The notes: generated by a model from the sequence alone, not told the origin. 64,000 bases of DNA from Algoriphagus oliviformis (GCF_017254915.1 NZ_JAFKCT010000003.1:455874-519873); one strand, 5' to 3'; shown: positions 52,977 through 61,774, numbered from the stretch's first letter. Numbers and translations: made by a program.

Positions 52977-54212
52977 TCACTTTTTAAACTCCGTCACCAC
53001 TTCCTCTATGATATCGCAGCACTCTGCCAGCTGCGCGGCGGTCATGACGAGCGGCGGAGCAAAGCGGATGATGTTGCCATGGGTCGGCTTTGCCAGCAGG
53101 CCTTTCTCAGCCAGCTTCAGGCAAATGCCCCAAGCGGTGGAGCTATCCGGACTGTCATTGATCACGATGGCATTGAGAAGGCCTTTGCCGCGCACCAGCG
53201 TGAGAAGCTCGGACTTGTCGACAAGACGCTGCATCCTTTCCCGAAAGATTTGGCCGAGCCGCTCGGCGTTCTCCGCCAGCCCCTCTTCCCGCACCACCTC
53301 CAGCGCAGCCATCGCCACTTTCGTCCCTAGCGGATTACCGCCGTAGGTCGAGCCATGTTGACCGGGCTTGATCACGTCCATCACCGCGTCATCCGCCAGC
53401 ACGGCCGACACGGGATAAAAGCCTCCTGAAATAGCTTTTCCCAAAATCAGCATATCCGGCCGTACATTTTCATGGTCGACTGCCAGCATTTTGCCTGTGC
53501 GTGCGATGCCCGTCTGGATCTCATCGGCGATGAAAAGCACGTTTTTGCCCGCGCAGGCGGCCTTCGCCTTGCTCAGATAGCCTTCATCCGGCACGAAGAC
53601 CCCGGCCTCGCCCTGGATCGGCTCCACGAGAAAGGCCACCACATCCTCGTCCTCCAGCGCACGATTCAGCGCATCGACATCATTATAAGGTATCCTCACG
53701 AAACCCGCCGTGTACGGGCCGAAGTTCTTGCGGGCATTTTTGTCGTTGGAAAAGGAGATGATCGTCGTGGTCCGGCCGTGGAAATTACCCTCGGCGACGA
53801 TGATCTTGGCGGCGTTTTCATCCACCCCCTTACGCTCATAGCCCCACTTTCGGGCAATCTTGATCGCGGTCTCCACCCCTTCTGCCCCTGTATTCATCGG
53901 AAGTACCTTATCGTAGCCGAAATAGTCGGCGAGGTATTTTTCAAACTGCCCCAGCACATCATTGTGAAAAGCGCGGGAGGTCAAGGTGAGAATGCCCGCC
54001 TGCTCGATGAGCGCGTCTTTGATCTTGGGATGGCAGTGGCCTTGGTTGACGGCGGAGTAGGCCGATAAAAAATCGTAGTACCGCTTCCCTTCCACATCCC
54101 AGAGAAAAACGCCCTCTCCCCGGGCAAGTACCACCGGCAAAGGATGGTAATTGTGCGCTCCGTACTTCTCTTCCAGTGCTATCGCTTGGCTTGCGGAAGT
54201 GATCATTTCCAT
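52977..54212 (-). CDS. rocD: Ornithine--oxo-acid transaminase
   Basis: A 411-residue class III aminotransferase that turns ornithine into glutamate semialdehyde. Key segments: [56 protein letters not shown], and the PLP lysine in [19 protein letters not shown]. The match in YGAHNYHPL near the N-terminus is specific for ornithine aminotransferase. PruA at 13129 would use its product. It has no close operon partner. Confidence 0.95.
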   Translation of the reverse strand: MEMITSASQAIALEEKYGAHNYHPLPVVLARGEGVFLWDVEGKRYYDFLSAYSAVNQGHCHPKIKDALIEQAGILTLTSRAFHNDVLGQFEKYLADYFGYDKVLPMNTGAEGVETAIKIARKWGYERKGVDENAAKIIVAEGNFHGRTTTIISFSNDKNARKNFGPYTAGFVRIPYNDVDALNRALEDEDVVAFLVEPIQGEAGVFVPDEGYLSKAKAACAGKNVLFIADEIQTGIARTGKMLAVDHENVRPDMLILGKAISGGFYPVSAVLADDAVMDVIKPGQHGSTYGGNPLGTKVAMAALEVVREEGLAENAERLGQIFRERMQRLVDKSELLTLVRGKGLLNAIVINDSPDSSTAWGICLKLAEKGLLAKPTHGNIIRFAPPLVMTAAQLAECCDIIEEVVTEFKK

Positions 54213-54271
54213 GTTTTGCTTAGTTTTGTAGGGTAATTAGAATCGACGAAAGCCAAATATAAGAATTGCCC

Positions 54272-54436
54272 ATGGCCCAAGCCACCCAAGCGGGGAAGAA
54301 GCCGCTGCCCGCGCTGACCGAGGAAGACTATTATCTCAACGAGCAGGGACTGATGGTTTTCACCGAAAAATACCACCTGAAGCGGGGCTATTGCTGCAAA
54401 AGCGGCTGCCGCCACTGTCCCTATCCAAAAGACTGA
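54272..54436 (+). CDS. DUF5522 small cysteine-rich protein
   Basis: A 54-residue protein ending in a Cys-rich segment, YCCKSGCRHCPYPKD, after DYYLNEQGLMVFTEKYHLKR. This is the conserved core of the Bacteroidota DUF5522 family. The four cysteines suggest a metal site, perhaps zinc, but no function is known. It is read divergently from rocD and upstream of rpmB with its own stop; the rpmB promoter lies between. Confidence 0.82.
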   Translation: MAQATQAGKKPLPALTEEDYYLNEQGLMVFTEKYHLKRGYCCKSGCRHCPYPKD

Positions 54437-54466
54437 GCAAAAGGGGAATATTTTTAAAACGCTTTG

Positions 54467-54496
54467 TTGTTAATTCCCAAAAAGTTCCGATATTTG
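54467..54496 (+). promoter_or_regulatory. Promoter of the rpmB operon
   Basis: TTG, a 19-nt spacer and GATATTTG (one mismatch to TAnnTTTG) lie 42 bp before the L28 start. Confidence 0.65.
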
Positions 54497-54538
54497 CAGA
54501 CTCATTACAGAAACGCATTCATTTTACGATACGAAATC

Positions 54539-54781
54539 ATGGCAAAAGTTTGTGACATAACCGGAAAAAGACCTCGAGTAGGTAACAACGTGTCCCATGC
54601 AAACAACAAAACCAAGCGTAGATTCTACCCAAACCTTCATAAGAAGAGCTTCTACGTACCTGAGGAAGACGCATGGATCACTTTGAAAGTGTGCTCTAAG
54701 GCATTGAAAACTATCAACAAAAACGGGATCACCGCGGTTTTGAAAAAAGCGCAGGACTCCGGAATGATTGTCATCAAGTAA
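54539..54781 (+). CDS. rpmB: Ribosomal protein L28
   Basis: An 80-residue large-subunit protein. [20 protein letters not shown] and [19 protein letters not shown] are typical of bL28. Only one Cys lies near the N-terminus, so this is not the zinc-binding form. The ATG at 54539 begins MAKVCD; the frame upstream is non-coding. It leads the rpmB-rpmG-DUF4295 operon with 32-37 bp gaps. Confidence 0.97.
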   Translation: MAKVCDITGKRPRVGNNVSHANNKTKRRFYPNLHKKSFYVPEEDAWITLKVCSKALKTINKNGITAVLKKAQDSGMIVIK

Positions 54782-54813
54782 TCAAAGTCGCAGTCCCCTA
54801 AATCAACACCGAG

Positions 54814-54996
54814 ATGGCTAAGAAAGGAAATAGAGTACAAGTGATTATGGAATGCACCGAGCACAAAAACTCCGGCATGCCAGGTACTTCAAGATACATC
54901 ACTACCAAAAACAGAAAAAACACCACTGAAAGATTGGAGCTGAAGAAATTCAACCCAATCCTGAAGAAAGTGACTGTTCATAAAGAAATCAAGTAA
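54814..54996 (+). CDS. rpmG: Ribosomal protein L33
   Basis: A 60-residue large-subunit protein of the bL33 family: [20 protein letters not shown], then [20 protein letters not shown] and [15 protein letters not shown]. The paired CxxC zinc motifs are absent (one Cys only), so this is the zinc-free form, in keeping with the zinc-free L31 at 10815. It lies between L28 and DUF4295. Confidence 0.97.
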   Translation: MAKKGNRVQVIMECTEHKNSGMPGTSRYITTKNRKNTTERLELKKFNPILKKVTVHKEIK

Positions 54997-55033
54997 ATTA
55001 GCTCGGGTCTGATCCCGCTTAAACGACAAAGAA

Positions 55034-55186
55034 ATGGCTAAGAAAGTAGTAGCAACCCTGAAAAAAGAAGGTGGCGTGTCTTACGCCAAAGTGATCCGTG
55101 CCGTGAAGTCTGACAAGACCGGCGCCTATACCTTCAAAGAAGAAATGGTTCCTTCCACTCTGGTACAGGATACCCTGAAAAAATAA
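55034..55186 (+). CDS. DUF4295 small protein in the L28/L33 operon
   Basis: A 50-residue basic protein, MAKKVVATLKKEGG at the start, then KVIRAVKSDKTGAYTFKEEM. It matches the Bacteroidota-specific DUF4295 family, always met with rpmB and rpmG. A Bacteroidetes-specific ribosomal protein was described in the Flavobacterium johnsoniae ribosome; from memory this may be the same family, but I cannot confirm it here. Size, charge and operon position support a ribosomal role. Confidence 0.88.
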   Translation: MAKKVVATLKKEGGVSYAKVIRAVKSDKTGAYTFKEEMVPSTLVQDTLKK

Positions 55187-55214
55187 TTTGCCAAGCGCAT
55201 CGTAATGCACTTCG

Positions 55215-55249
55215 AGTCCCTCTGGTTGAAAATCAGCAGGGACTTTTTC
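55215..55249 (+). terminator. Terminator of the rpmB operon
   Basis: AGTCCCT pairs with AGGGACT, with inner pairs of TGGTT/AATCA, and T5 follows. Confidence 0.82.
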
Positions 55250-55320
55250 ATTATATGATTGTCCGCTATTGTGCCGGTAGCTAACCTTGACTATCCAAAA
55301 GAAGGCTAACCTTTAGGCTT

Positions 55321-55388
55321 TTGCCCTACTTCGGTCTTCCGTCATCGGTCTTCCTGCCCGAGTGAAAAGGCAAATTCGCTTACTGGCC
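55321..55388 (-). repeat. Dispersed intergenic repeat, inverted copy
   Basis: Read on the minus strand, it gives GGCCAGTAAGCGAATTTG, then GGCAGGAAGACCGATGAC and GGAAGACCGAAGTAGGGCAA, matching the repeat at 35281 part by part. Confidence 0.75.
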
Positions 55389-55441
55389 AAAAAGCGTATA
55401 TACAGATTTCATTATATTCCACTTTTAAAACACACCGCAGC

Positions 55442-56398
55442 ATGGGAATCTTTGGATTTTTCTCAAAAGAAAAAAAAGAAAGCCTCGATCAGGGGCTTCA
55501 AAAGACCAGCGAATCCATTTTCTCCAAACTTAGCAAGGCTGTAGTCGGCAAGTCCCAGGTCGACGAGGAAGTACTCGACCAGCTGGAAGAGATCCTCATC
55601 ACCTCCGACGTGGGCGTGGACACCACCATCAAGGTCATCCGCCGGATCGAGGAGCGCGTCGCCCGGGACAAATACCTCAACTCCTCGGAGCTTGACGTGA
55701 TCCTGAGGGAAGAAATCGCCGCCCTACTCGAGGAAAACAACACCCAAGACCTGCTGGATTTTGAGATTCCCTCGGACAAAAAGCCCTATGTCCTCATGGT
55801 CGTGGGGGTAAACGGTGTCGGCAAAACCACCACCATCGGCAAGCTGGCCTACCTCTTCAAAAACGCCGGGAAATCCGTCGTCCTCGGCGCTGCGGATACC
55901 TTCCGGGCAGCCGCCGTAGACCAGCTCATCCTCTGGGGCGACCGCGTGGGCGTGCCCGTCGTGTCGCACGGCATGAATACCGACCCCGCTTCTGTGGCCT
56001 ATGACGCGGTCAAACAGGGAGTGGACAGCGGTGCTGACATCGTCATCATCGATACTGCCGGCAGACTCCATACCAAAGTCAACCTCATGAACGAGCTGGG
56101 CAAGATCAAGCGTGTGATGCAGAAGTTTATCCCTGACGCACCGCATGAGATCCTCCTCGTGCTGGACGGCTCCACCGGCCAAAATGCCTTCATCCAAGCC
56201 AAGGAGTTTACCAAAGTCACCGAAATCTCTGCCTTGGCGATCACCAAGCTGGACGGTACCGCCAAGGGCGGCGTGGTGATCGGCATCTCCGACCAGTTCA
56301 AAATCCCGGTCAAATACATTGGCGTAGGGGAAAAGATGACCGACCTCCAGCTCTTTAACCGCAAAGAGTTTGTCGACTCGCTTTTCAAGAAGAAATAG
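55442..56398 (+). CDS. ftsY: Signal recognition particle receptor FtsY
   Basis: A 318-residue SRP GTPase receptor that brings ribosomes to the translocon. The N domain (IFSKLSKAVVGKSQVDEEVL, LEEILITSDVGVDTTIKVI) and the G domain are complete: G1 GVNGVGKTTTIGKLA, DTAGRLHTKVNLMNELGKI, and TKLDGTAKGGVV. The long acidic A domain of E. coli FtsY is missing; only a short amphipathic N-terminus is present, as in many bacteria. It has its own terminator. Confidence 0.97.
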   Translation: MGIFGFFSKEKKESLDQGLQKTSESIFSKLSKAVVGKSQVDEEVLDQLEEILITSDVGVDTTIKVIRRIEERVARDKYLNSSELDVILREEIAALLEENNTQDLLDFEIPSDKKPYVLMVVGVNGVGKTTTIGKLAYLFKNAGKSVVLGAADTFRAAAVDQLILWGDRVGVPVVSHGMNTDPASVAYDAVKQGVDSGADIVIIDTAGRLHTKVNLMNELGKIKRVMQKFIPDAPHEILLVLDGSTGQNAFIQAKEFTKVTEISALAITKLDGTAKGGVVIGISDQFKIPVKYIGVGEKMTDLQLFNRKEFVDSLFKKK

Positions 56399-56420
56399 AA
56401 AAAACCATCTCCCGAATCCA

Positions 56421-56451
56421 ATACCCCGGCTCCCACCGGGGTATTTTTTTG
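56421..56451 (+). terminator. Terminator of ftsY
   Basis: ATACCCCGG/CCGGGGTAT stem with a 6-nt loop, followed by T7. Confidence 0.88.
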
Positions 56452-56519
56452 GGGAAAATTTGAACCTGCCGATTCTTTTTCCGTAATTCAAAGTGATATC
56501 ATTTTAACATCATATTGAA

Positions 56520-57368
56520 ATGGAAAAAATAACCAAACCCAGCTCTGGATACCTGATGCTCTTCCTGGCGCTTGCAGGAATTGCCGCCTCCGTCTATTCT
56601 TTTACCCAAGTATGGATCGCGCCAGGTGCCATCCTGCTTTTCATCTCCATCCTTTTGCTGCCGGGCTTTTTTATCGTCGAGCCCAACAAGGCCATGGTGC
56701 TGCTGCTTTTCGGAAAGTATGAAGGCACTGTCAAGGCCAACGGCTTTTTCTGGGTCAATCCTTTCATGACCAAAAAGAAAATCTCGCTCCGTGTGAGAAA
56801 CTTTGAAAACAAGCCGCTGAAGGTGAACGACAAGATCGGTAACCCCGTCATGGTCGGCACCATCGTCGTCTGGCAGGTGGAGGACACGTTCAAGGCGACC
56901 TTTGACGTGGAGGACTACGAAAACTTTGTCCACCTCCAGAGCGACGCCGCCGTACGGAAAATGGCCGGACTCTATCCTTATGACAACTTCGAAGACGAGG
57001 AGGCCGAGATCACCCTGCGCTCTGGCGTGGAGGAAGTCAACCACTCTCTGGAGGCCGAGATCATCGACCGGCTCAACCACGCCGGCATCAAAGTGATCGA
57101 AGCGCGTATCTCCCACTTGGCCTATGCCTCGGAGATTGCCTCCGCCATGCTGCAGCGCCAGCAGGCCACAGCCATCGTCGCCGCCCGTCAGAAGATCGTG
57201 GAGGGAGCGGTAGGAATGGTCGAGATGGCCCTTGCAGATCTCAAGGTGAAAGACATCATCGAGTTTGACGAGGAGAAAAAGGCCGCCATGGTGTCTAACC
57301 TCATGGTAGTGCTTTGCTCGGACCGCAGCGCCAGCCCCGTGCTCAACGTCGGAACGCTAAACCAGTAG
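56520..57368 (+). CDS. SPFH/Band 7 domain membrane protein
   Basis: A 282-residue stomatin/flotillin-like protein. Two hydrophobic segments lie near the N-terminus (YLMLFLALAGIAASVYSFT and WIAPGAILLFISILLLPGFF), then VVEPNKAMVLLLFGKYEGT-like SPFH start and the coiled EIIDRLNHAGIKVIEARISH, with ASEIASAMLQRQQATAIVAA typical of the family. SPFH proteins form large membrane rings around proteases or other partners; the partner here is unknown. Only 4 bp separate it from the next membrane-protein gene, and that gene is followed 3 bp later by an RHH gene. Confidence 0.93.
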   Translation: MEKITKPSSGYLMLFLALAGIAASVYSFTQVWIAPGAILLFISILLLPGFFIVEPNKAMVLLLFGKYEGTVKANGFFWVNPFMTKKKISLRVRNFENKPLKVNDKIGNPVMVGTIVVWQVEDTFKATFDVEDYENFVHLQSDAAVRKMAGLYPYDNFEDEEAEITLRSGVEEVNHSLEAEIIDRLNHAGIKVIEARISHLAYASEIASAMLQRQQATAIVAARQKIVEGAVGMVEMALADLKVKDIIEFDEEKKAAMVSNLMVVLCSDRSASPVLNVGTLNQ

Positions 57369-57372
57369 GACT

Positions 57373-57861
57373 GTGCACGGCCGGATTTTCAAAGAAGAGC
57401 AGACTTACCGAGGCACCTGGGTTTTCTATGCGGTCATCATGCTGGAGATTCCGACCCTGGTGCTGGTAAGTGTGCTGACTTTGACCAGCAAAACAGAACG
57501 GCAAGAAGCCCTCCTCGCGCTGGTCATCGTCGCTTCGATCATGGCTTTGGCAGTGGCACTGCTGACCAATATCAAGCTCGAAACCCGGATCGACGACAAA
57601 GGCATCCACTTCAAGTACTTCCCCTTTGTCAGATGGCGCCTCATCGAAAGATCCCAGATCAAAAACGCAACCATCATCACCTTCAACCCCCTGATGGACC
57701 ATGGCGGCTGGGGCATCAAGGGAAACAGAGAAACCAAAGCCTACACGATTCTGGGAGATACCGGACTGTTGGTAGATGGGGGAGAAAAGAAGAAAGTCCT
57801 GATCGGCACCCAAAAGCCCAAAGAACTGAGTGATTTCATAGAAAACTGGATGGAGGATTAG
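57373..57861 (+). CDS. Hypothetical membrane protein of the SPFH triad
   Basis: A 162-residue protein with two membrane helices (WVFYAVIMLEIPTLVLVSVL and LLALVIVASIMALAVALL) and a C-terminal soluble part of alternating strands (DDKGIHFKYFPFVRWRLIE and AYTILGDTGLLVDGG) that resembles the PH-like domains of bacterial membrane proteins. The start is GTG at 57373. It sits between the SPFH and RHH genes with 3-4 bp gaps, so the three are certainly co-transcribed. No known function. Confidence 0.82.
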   Translation: MHGRIFKEEQTYRGTWVFYAVIMLEIPTLVLVSVLTLTSKTERQEALLALVIVASIMALAVALLTNIKLETRIDDKGIHFKYFPFVRWRLIERSQIKNATIITFNPLMDHGGWGIKGNRETKAYTILGDTGLLVDGGEKKKVLIGTQKPKELSDFIENWMED

Positions 57862-57864
57862 ACC

Positions 57865-58047
57865 ATGTCAAAGAAAAAGCCATTTGCCCTGAGGCTCGAC
57901 GAGTCAATGATGAAGGCGCTGGAAAAATGGGCCGCAGACGAATTCAGAAGTACCAACGGCCAGCTGGAGTGGATCATCAGGGAAGCCCTCAAAAAGTCCG
58001 GCCGCCTGCCAAAAGCCGGTCCAGAACGGGACGAAGAAACTATTTGA
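57865..58047 (+). CDS. Arc-like ribbon-helix-helix protein
   Basis: A 60-residue protein, KPFALRLDESMMKALEKWA followed by DEFRSTNGQLEWIIREAL, the strand-helix-helix pattern of Arc/MetJ-type DNA-binding proteins; FALRLD is the DNA-contacting ribbon. Such proteins often act as antitoxins, but there is no toxin gene beside it; it ends the SPFH operon instead. It may regulate that operon. It lies 3 bp after the membrane-protein gene. Confidence 0.87.
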   Translation: MSKKKPFALRLDESMMKALEKWAADEFRSTNGQLEWIIREALKKSGRLPKAGPERDEETI

Positions 58048-58092
58048 CGCCTATTTCCCTTTTATTGATAGCATCATCCAAAAAACCGACTT

Positions 58093-58446
58093 ATGAAAAC
58101 CATAGCCAAACTGACGAGTCTCGTTCTCATCCTTTTTGTCACCTCCTTTGTGTCTGCACAGGCTCAGGAGTCGAATTCAAAGCAGAGCAAAAAGGAAATG
58201 AAAATGGCTTCCTCCCTCGAGAAGGCCAAGCTTGACCTGGCCAAGTCACGGATCAAAGTATCAGATATGACTGCGGAGCACGCAAAGAAAAAGGAGAAGT
58301 TTGAAAAGCTGCAAGCCAAAGGCAAGCTGTCTCCAAACGACGTCGCCAGCCGTACCAAGGCATTGGACAAATTGGCCAAGAAGATAGAAAAGGAAGAGGC
58401 CACGATCGAGCGTTTGGAGAAATTCATCGAAGAAAACAGCCTCTAG
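58093..58446 (+). CDS. Hypothetical secreted coiled-coil protein
   Basis: A 117-residue exported protein; signal ends near VSAQA. The mature part is almost wholly helical and rich in Lys/Glu (DLAKSRIKVSDMTAEHAKK, EKIEKEEATIERLEKFIEEN-like), so it forms a coiled coil, perhaps a periplasmic spacer. No family is recognised. It has its own terminator and lies 45 bp after the RHH gene. Confidence 0.72.
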   Translation: MKTIAKLTSLVLILFVTSFVSAQAQESNSKQSKKEMKMASSLEKAKLDLAKSRIKVSDMTAEHAKKKEKFEKLQAKGKLSPNDVASRTKALDKLAKKIEKEEATIERLEKFIEENSL

Positions 58447-58465
58447 AAGCAAGCCACAGCACTCC

Positions 58466-58497
58466 AGAGCTCCCAGAATAGGGAGCTCTTCTTTTTT
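58466..58497 (+). terminator. Terminator after the coiled-coil gene
   Basis: AGAGCTCCC/GGGAGCTCT stem with a 6-nt loop and a T-rich tail. Confidence 0.85.
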
Positions 58498-58530
58498 ATT
58501 TTGGTAACTTGCGACATCAAATCCCCATCC

Positions 58531-59295
58531 ATGAAGTCGGCTATCAGCTTTGTCATTCGGTACATTCCCAGACCCATCCTGCAGACCATCAGTCCGATGG
58601 TGATGAAAGTCCTCTCCCAACTGAACAGGGGAAATGACGTCGAGTGCCCGGTCTGCAAGAGCCAGTACAAGAAATTCCTCCCCTATGGACGAGTCGCACG
58701 TGAAAATGCGCTCTGCCCGAGCTGTCTAGCCTTGGAGAGACATCGCCTGATGTGGCTTTTTCTGCGGGAAAAAACCAACTTTTTCACCGCCCAGCTGAAG
58801 GTACTCCACGTAGCTCCGGAGCATTGCTTTATCGAAAGGTTTGAAGCGCTGCAAAACTTGGACTATGTCACGGCAGACATCGAGTCGCCGCTGGCCAAGG
58901 TCAAGATGGACGTGCACTCCATCCCCTTTCCGGACGACACCTTCGACGTGGTTTTTTGCAACCATGTGCTGGAGCATGTGGACGACGATATCCTGGCCTG
59001 CTCGGAGTTTAACCGCGTGCTGAAGCCAAACGGCTGGGGCATTCTCCAGTCGCCAGTCTATCCCCTCGAAAAAACCCTGGAAGACAAAACCATCACCGAT
59101 CCCGCGGAGCGGGAACGGATCTTTGGACAGCGAGACCACGTGCGGAAGTTTGGCCTGGACTACGCAGAGCGACTGCGAAAATCAGGACTTCAGATCGAGG
59201 AAAACCAATTTGTAAAAGAACTCCCTTTGGAAAAAGTAAAACGCTATGCCCTGGCGCCCAACGAAGTGATCTTTGTCTGCCGAAAAGGGAATTAG
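58531..59295 (+). CDS. Class I SAM-dependent methyltransferase with zinc ribbon
   Basis: A 254-residue protein. A four-cysteine module (CPVC ... ENALCPSCLALERHRL) near residues 38-65 precedes a methyltransferase fold: LKVLHVAPEH (motif I variant), YVTADIESP, and DTFDVVFCNHVLEHVDDD. The zinc module plus fold is typical of methyltransferases near glycosyltransferases; the substrate is unknown. I start at 58531. It is convergent with, and overlaps by 4 bp, the glycosyltransferase gene at 59292. Confidence 0.85.
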   Translation: MKSAISFVIRYIPRPILQTISPMVMKVLSQLNRGNDVECPVCKSQYKKFLPYGRVARENALCPSCLALERHRLMWLFLREKTNFFTAQLKVLHVAPEHCFIERFEALQNLDYVTADIESPLAKVKMDVHSIPFPDDTFDVVFCNHVLEHVDDDILACSEFNRVLKPNGWGILQSPVYPLEKTLEDKTITDPAERERIFGQRDHVRKFGLDYAERLRKSGLQIEENQFVKELPLEKVKRYALAPNEVIFVCRKGN

Positions 59296-60257
59296 CCCTT
59301 CGCAGCTTTTCTGGCCCGCTCCGTCAGCAAACCCGCACCATAGCTGCACAGCTGAATGACCGAAGTCACCAGTGCCCAAGCTCCAACTACGATAGACCGG
59401 TATCGCCAGCCCGCGGTAAAAACCACGAGCAAAGCCCATACGCCCAAAACCAGCAAATGCGGAAGAAGGAAAACCTGGAAGAAAACCGCATTCACCACGA
59501 TTGAAAGCACAAACAGCAGAAAGGCGGTCGGCAGCCAGTGCACCAGCTTGATAGCTTCAGGATGAAACCTGGATACGTTTACCCGGTTTCTGCCAAAGGA
59601 AAAGGCTTGCTTTGCAAAGGATTTGAGCGTGTTTTTCCGCTTGTGGTACACGTAGGCCTCTTCGACGAGTTCGAGCCTGTAGCCGGCCTTTTTGATGCGT
59701 ATGCTCCACTCGATGTCTTCGCCCTGGTTGGGATCGACAAATCCGCCTAGCTTTTCGAATACCTCACGGGAGACGCCCATATTGAATCCACGGGCCTGAT
59801 ATTTTGCGGGGTCTTTCAATTTCCCCCGGATTCCCCCGGTCGTCCAAAAGGACGTCATGGCAAAATCCATCGCTTTTTGAAGATTCGAGAAATCCTCCGC
59901 AGCTGCATCCGGTCCTCCAAAAGCATCCAGTTTCCTTGACAAAATAGCCTGCCGCAACACCTGTAGGTAATCCGCCGGCAAAATCACATCAGAGTCTAGG
60001 ATGACGAAGAAATCGCCTTTGGCCTGGGACATCCCAAAGTTCCGCGCAAAGCCCTGACCCTGATTCTCCTGATAGCAGTATCTAACGGGGAGGACGTTTT
60101 CAAACTGCGCAACGACTCGATCTGATTTGAACGTGGAACCATCCTCAATGATAATCGCTTCAAACCGCTTATAGCTCTGCCCAGCCAAACTCGACAGCAA
60201 CTCGTGGACTTCAGCGGGGCGATTATATACCGGTATGACAACCGAGAAAAGCATCAA
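59292..60257 (-). CDS. Glycosyltransferase family 2 with C-terminal membrane helices
   Basis: A 321-residue enzyme. The GT-A domain begins FSVVIPVYNRPAEVHELLSS and has the metal-binding motif in VILDSDVILP; the acceptor region is GGFVDPNQGEDIEWSIRIKK. Two or three hydrophobic helices follow near the end (WLPTAFLLFVLSIVVNAVFF). It adds a sugar to a lipid or glycan, but which is unknown. It overlaps the second glycosyltransferase gene upstream by 4 bp. Confidence 0.92.
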   Translation of the reverse strand: MMLFSVVIPVYNRPAEVHELLSSLAGQSYKRFEAIIIEDGSTFKSDRVVAQFENVLPVRYCYQENQGQGFARNFGMSQAKGDFFVILDSDVILPADYLQVLRQAILSRKLDAFGGPDAAAEDFSNLQKAMDFAMTSFWTTGGIRGKLKDPAKYQARGFNMGVSREVFEKLGGFVDPNQGEDIEWSIRIKKAGYRLELVEEAYVYHKRKNTLKSFAKQAFSFGRNRVNVSRFHPEAIKLVHWLPTAFLLFVLSIVVNAVFFQVFLLPHLLVLGVWALLVVFTAGWRYRSIVVGAWALVTSVIQLCSYGAGLLTERARKAAKG

Positions 60258-61216
60258 AAGTCGAAATTCAACTCCTCGTCCACTTTGTACTCGATCTCCT
60301 TGGATTGATTGGAGGTCATCAGCTCGGCGATGAAGCCCGTGACAAAGAGCTGCACGCCGATAATCAGAGCAACCAAAGCAAGGAAGAAAAGTGGCTGATC
60401 GACGATCTCCCGCACCTTCAGTCCCTTGCTCAGCCCGTAGATTTTCTCAAAAATCAACCAAGAGGTAATCAGAAAACCGGTCAGAAAGGACAAGGTGCCC
60501 AAGAGTCCGAAAAAATGCATGGGTTTCTTTTTGTATCGGTGAACAAAGGACACGGTGATCAGATCCAAAAAGCCGTTTAGAAAACGCTCCAAGCCAAACT
60601 TCGAGTAGCCGTACTTCCTGGCCTGATGTTGGACCACCTTTTCTCCGATCTTTGGAAAACCGTTCCACTTGGCCAGCAAGGGGATGTATCGGTGCATTTC
60701 CCCGTAGATCTGAATATTTTTGACGACTTTGTTTCGGTATGCTTTCAGCCCGCAGTTGAAATCATGGAGCTGAATACCGGAGATCCATCGGGTCACGCCG
60801 TTAAAGAATCTGGAAGGAATGGTCTTCGATATCGGATCGTGCCGTTCCTTTTTCCAACCGGACACCACGTCCAAGCCTTCTTTGGTCACCATCTCATACA
60901 AGCCTGGAATCTCGTCGGGGCTATCCTGCAGATCGGCGTCCATGGTGATCACCACCTCCCCCACTGCCCGGCGAAAGCCAGCGTCCAGCGCGGCCGACTT
61001 GCCGTAGTTGCGCGTGAAATTCAATCCCCGCAACTGGCTGTTTTCCGTAGTCAGTCTTTGGATCACTTCCCAAGACCGGTCCGTACTGCCGTCATTTACC
61101 AAAATGACTTCATAAGAAAAGCCGTGTTCTTTCATCACACGGCTGATCCACTGGGTTAATTCTGGCAAAGATTCTTCCTCGTTGAAAACAGGGACAACTA
61201 CGGAAATTTGAGTCAT
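60254..61216 (-). CDS. Glycosyltransferase family 2, polyprenyl-phosphate type
   Basis: A 320-residue enzyme resembling DPM1/ArnC-type transferases that load a sugar onto polyprenyl phosphate. ISVVVPVFNEEESLPELTQ, the donor-binding VILVNDGSTDRSWEVI and the metal motif TMDADLQDSPDEIPGL are present. The C-terminus carries two transmembrane helices (FFGLLGTLSFLTGFLITSW and PLFFLALVALIIGVQLFV). It is co-transcribed with the GT2 gene downstream (4-bp overlap) and lies 1 bp after a DUF4199 gene. Confidence 0.94.
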   Translation of the reverse strand: MTQISVVVPVFNEEESLPELTQWISRVMKEHGFSYEVILVNDGSTDRSWEVIQRLTTENSQLRGLNFTRNYGKSAALDAGFRRAVGEVVITMDADLQDSPDEIPGLYEMVTKEGLDVVSGWKKERHDPISKTIPSRFFNGVTRWISGIQLHDFNCGLKAYRNKVVKNIQIYGEMHRYIPLLAKWNGFPKIGEKVVQHQARKYGYSKFGLERFLNGFLDLITVSFVHRYKKKPMHFFGLLGTLSFLTGFLITSWLIFEKIYGLSKGLKVREIVDQPLFFLALVALIIGVQLFVTGFIAELMTSNQSKEIEYKVDEELNFDF

Positions 61217-61217
61217 A

Positions 61218-61766
61218 TCAATAATCTAGCGACTTGTCGCGCTTCTTTAGGATTGCCGCCAAAATTAAGGCGATAATGGCATAAAAGATAAGGCCAAAGG
61301 CAAAGTTTTTCAACTGTCCTCCCACGGAGAAAGATGCTGCGGTATTGTTGCGAATTTCGTCCAAGGCAGAGGGGGGAAGGGAGTCGGGATTCTGCCCAAA
61401 GCTCTCCATCATCTCCAGGGATTTTTCCACGGTGAGGTCGGTCAAAACCTGGGGTAAGGAGGGATCAATGACCTGATAAAGCAATATCTGTCCAATCAGC
61501 GAAATAATGCCCGATACGACCAGTGCTACAAAGCTGAAGTTGAAGGCAGTACCGAAGCTCATAAACCCACCGATCTCACTACGGTACTGCTTTCCAAAAT
61601 AGATGATCAAGCCGAAGAAGATTACCAACGCAACCAGCAGCATCCAAAAGGAAGCGAGTAGGCTGGAGTCGATGAAGTATGCAATATAGGTGATGGCCAA
61701 AGCCGCCAAGCCCATGGTGATGCCCGGCTTGATTGCGGCCTGAAAAGGTGTCTGCTGCTCTTCCAT
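61218..61766 (-). CDS. DUF4199 family membrane protein (copy 1)
   Basis: A 182-residue inner-membrane protein with four helices, including GLAALAITYIAYFIDSSLLA, LLVALVIFFGLIIYFG and FALIFYAIIALILAAILKK-like end. This layout and the midpoint glycine-rich FMSFGTAFNFSFVALVVSGI match DUF4199. A second copy lies directly upstream at 61775, with 8 bp between. No function known; the pair may come from a tandem duplication, and the family is common in Bacteroidetes. Confidence 0.85.
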   Translation of the reverse strand: MEEQQTPFQAAIKPGITMGLAALAITYIAYFIDSSLLASFWMLLVALVIFFGLIIYFGKQYRSEIGGFMSFGTAFNFSFVALVVSGIISLIGQILLYQVIDPSLPQVLTDLTVEKSLEMMESFGQNPDSLPPSALDEIRNNTAASFSVGGQLKNFAFGLIFYAIIALILAAILKKRDKSLDY

Positions 61767-61774
61767 AAAAGAAT

